This document shows positions 13,625 through 15,262 of a stretch of DNA of 15,262 nt, piece after piece; position 1 is the stretch's first letter; each line of letters starts with the position of its first letter. This DNA comes from CAIUVD01 sp044338255. Lineage in GTDB: Bacteria; Planctomycetota; UBA11346. A program made the translations under genes and the position numbers. Below the pieces are notes generated by a model. That model was not told the origin of the DNA, searched no databases, and saw only the letters and a program-made list of their open reading frames with translations. The DNA lies in the NCBI GenBank assembly GCA_044338255.1, contig JBIILZ010000097.1:1-15262 (forward strand), in the 5' to 3' direction.

Positions 13625-15031
13625 ATGAACATGGATCTTCCTTCCTACGATTTGGTGGTCATCGGCGGCGGTCCGGCGGGAAGCAGTGCGGCAATCACCG
13701 CCGCGATCTTCGGCAAGCGCGTGGTGCTCATTGAACGCGCCGAGAAGATCGGCGGCGCGGGCATCAATACCGGCACCATCCCCAGCAAGACCCTGCGTGA
13801 AAACGCACTCGTCATCGCCGGCGCCAAAGCCCGTGCGCTGCCCTGTCTGGAGATCACCGTCAAACCCGACGCGACCCTCGATGCTCTGACGCATCAGTTG
13901 AGCTCCGTCGAAAATCTCGTGCGCGGCGAAATCGAGGCGCGCTTCGATCAGAACCACGTCGAGCGCGTCATCGGCGAGGCCACCTTCATCGATGCCCACA
14001 CCGTGCAGGTCACCGCTCGCGACGGCAGCATCAGTCAGATCCGTGGCGAGCGCTTCATGATCGCCACGGGTTCGTCACCGGTGCATCCGCCGGGTTTCGA
14101 TTTCAGCCATCATAAGATCCACGATTCGAATGAGATTCTCGAACTCAAAGTGCTGCCGAAATCGCTGGCAGTGGTCGGGGCGGGTGTGATCGGTTCGGAA
14201 TATGCCTGCAGCTTCGCCGCCCTCGGCGTCAAGGTCCACCTCATCGATGGCCGTGATGCCTTGCTGGGCTTCCTCGATCGCGACATCGCCCGCCATATCC
14301 AGGACGGCATGGTGCAGGCCGGCATCACCCTGCATTGGAACGAAAAGGTCGTCACCTGCAGCGCTCCTGACGAAGGTCTGGTCACGCTGCAATTGAGTTC
14401 CGGCGCGACGCTGGCAATCAGCGATGTGCTGGTCGCGTCAGGTCGCAGCAGCAACACCGAACAGCTTGGACTGGAAGCAGCCGGCATCGCCGTCGGCAAG
14501 CGCGGCCTGGTGCCGGTGAACAGCTTCTTCCAGACCGAAATCCCGCACATCTATGCCACCGGCGATGTCGTCGGCGCCCCCGCCTTGGCGGCGACGAGCA
14601 TGGAACAGGCGCGAGTCGGCATCTGCCATGCGTTCGATCTGATGAAGAAGGAATTGTCGCCGCTCCTGCCCACCGGCATCTACACTATTCCCGAAGCCGC
14701 CTGCGTCGGGGCAACCGAAGCCGAGCTCACCGCCGCCGGCACTCCCTATGTCGTCGGCCAGGCGCTTTATCGCCACAATCCGCGCGGGCGCATCATCGGT
14801 GATCGCAATGGAATGTTAAAGCTGCTCTTCCACCGCGAAACCTCGCGCCTGCTGGGCGTGCACGTGGTCGGAGAACAGGCCACGGAACTCGTCCACGTGG
14901 GCATGATGGGCATGATCGGCGAGGCCACCCTGGAGACCTTCAACCGCGCCTGCTTCAACTACCCGTCGCTGGGCGATCTGTACAAGTACGCCTGCTACAA
15001 TGCGCTCTTGAGCCTCCGCGGAAAGATCTGA
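13625..15031 (+). CDS. sthA: SthA-like soluble pyridine nucleotide transhydrogenase (Si-specific), FAD-dependent
   Basis: A 468-aa flavoprotein of the pyridine nucleotide-disulfide oxidoreductase superfamily. It has the FAD-binding motif GGGPAG (14-19), NAD(P)-binding GAGVIG (185-190) and second FAD motif IYATGDV (309-315). The segment where disulfide reductases carry CxxxxC reads GGAGINTGTIPSK (43-55) and has no cysteine. The C-terminus has NYPSLGDLYKYACYNAL rather than the His-Glu dyad of lipoamide dehydrogenase. Both points fit a transhydrogenase that balances NADH and NADPH in the cytoplasm. The ATG at 13625 is used, with a second in-frame ATG at 13631; the RBS is weak. It is a single gene, convergent with the 5S rRNA gene. 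Confidence 0.85.
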   Translation: MNMDLPSYDLVVIGGGPAGSSAAITAAIFGKRVVLIERAEKIGGAGINTGTIPSKTLRENALVIAGAKARALPCLEITVKPDATLDALTHQLSSVENLVRGEIEARFDQNHVERVIGEATFIDAHTVQVTARDGSISQIRGERFMIATGSSPVHPPGFDFSHHKIHDSNEILELKVLPKSLAVVGAGVIGSEYACSFAALGVKVHLIDGRDALLGFLDRDIARHIQDGMVQAGITLHWNEKVVTCSAPDEGLVTLQLSSGATLAISDVLVASGRSSNTEQLGLEAAGIAVGKRGLVPVNSFFQTEIPHIYATGDVVGAPALAATSMEQARVGICHAFDLMKKELSPLLPTGIYTIPEAACVGATEAELTAAGTPYVVGQALYRHNPRGRIIGDRNGMLKLLFHRETSRLLGVHVVGEQATELVHVGMMGMIGEATLETFNRACFNYPSLGDLYKYACYNALLSLRGKI

Positions 15032-15036
15032 CCGCC

Positions 15037-15081
15037 ATCGAAGCATCGTGGCCCGGTTCCCCCGGACCATGATGCTTCGAT
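15037..15081 (+). terminator. Strong hairpin after sthA, probable transcript end
   Basis: ATCGAAGCATC (15037-15047) pairs perfectly with GATGCTTCGAT (15071-15081), and GTGG (48-51) extends the stem against CCAT (67-70) with a wobble pair. It begins 6 nt after the sthA stop. No T-run follows on the plus strand, so it may be a factor-assisted terminator or an mRNA 3' stabiliser. It also lies downstream of the opposing rRNA terminator. Confidence 0.5.
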
Positions 15082-15091
15082 ATGTAGACGC

Positions 15092-15131
15092 AAAAAAAAG
15101 AAACCGCCCCGAGCTATAAACTCGGGGCGGT
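15092..15131 (-). terminator. Intrinsic terminator of the rRNA operon
   Basis: A perfect 11-bp stem (ACCGCCCCGAG 15103-15113 with CTCGGGGCGGT 15121-15131, loop of 7) is followed on the minus strand by TTTC and eight T (15092-15102). It starts about 8 nt after the 3' end of the 5S gene. Confidence 0.9.
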
Positions 15132-15138
15132 CAAAAAA

Positions 15139-15247
15139 ATCCAGGCAACGACCTACTTTCGCTGTAACACTATCATCGGCCCTGGCAGGCTTAACGGCCG
15201 TGTTCGGAATGGGAACGGGTGTGACTCTGCCGGTATGATCACCTGGA
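15139..15247 (-). rRNA. rrf: 5S ribosomal RNA
   Basis: The reverse complement contains the universal 5S core CCCATTCCGAACACGG and the 3' AGTAGGTCG region. The ends CCAGG (minus-strand 5' end, 15242-15246) and CCTGG (15141-15145) pair as helix I. The exact ends are uncertain by a few bases. A rho-independent terminator follows at once. The 15 nt to the right edge are the spacer towards 23S rRNA, which lies outside the window. Confidence 0.95.
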
Positions 15248-15262
15248 AATGGAGAATTGTCA

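Overview
The window is GC-rich DNA from a diderm (Gram-negative-type) bacterium: it encodes an outer-membrane beta-barrel protein and a periplasmic binding protein with clear signal peptides. I cannot name the organism. The intergenic heptamer arrays built on ACCAG, the small GGGCAGGATGCCCGTG hairpin, a stand-alone four-helix-bundle gene and a cysteine-free SthA-type flavoprotein together remind me of the Planctomycetota/Verrucomicrobiota group. That is a low-confidence impression from memory, not a measurement.

Layout. 1-815 is repeat-rich. Inverted arrays of a 7-bp repeat lie on both sides of a 113-aa four-helix-bundle gene (minus strand), and a large nested inverted repeat covers that gene's leader. 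813-1622 is prmA (L11 methyltransferase, minus). 1726-4416 is a SNF2-family helicase (minus), separated from prmA by a good intrinsic terminator. 4417-4819 is gene-free. 4820-12572 is one long minus-strand operon of eight genes. In transcription order these are an outer-membrane porin, a BMP-family binding protein, two BMP-type ABC permeases, a probable biuret hydrolase, the ABC ATPase, a second isochorismatase-like hydrolase and a small cupin. 12573-13064 is its long leader and promoter region. 13065-13493 holds what looks like a frameshifted gene remnant. 13625-15031 is an SthA-like transhydrogenase (plus). 15139-15247 is a 5S rRNA gene (minus), the tail of an rRNA operon entering from the right, with its terminator at 15092-15131.

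How the genes work together. The operon reads as a complete route for a small nitrogen-rich solute: outer-membrane pore, periplasmic capture, ABC import, then cytoplasmic hydrolysis by two related cysteine hydrolases. One of these has the sequence signature I associate with biuret amidohydrolase. Upstream of the porin, on the operon strand, is a near-consensus sigma-54 (-24/-12) promoter at 12905-12920. A perfect inverted repeat lies about 120 bp upstream of the predicted start site, a usual distance for an enhancer-binding activator. Sigma-54 control fits a nitrogen-scavenging role. No allophanate hydrolase, which would finish biuret breakdown, is present in the window.

The main oddities are a 12-bp tandem repeat in the only wide gap inside the operon, which puts five anti-Shine-Dalgarno-like CCUYCC motifs in the mRNA; the inverted heptamer arrays around the four-helix-bundle gene; the paired paralogous hydrolases; the transhydrogenase with no cysteine in its usual redox motif; and the gene remnant carrying a run of nine C.
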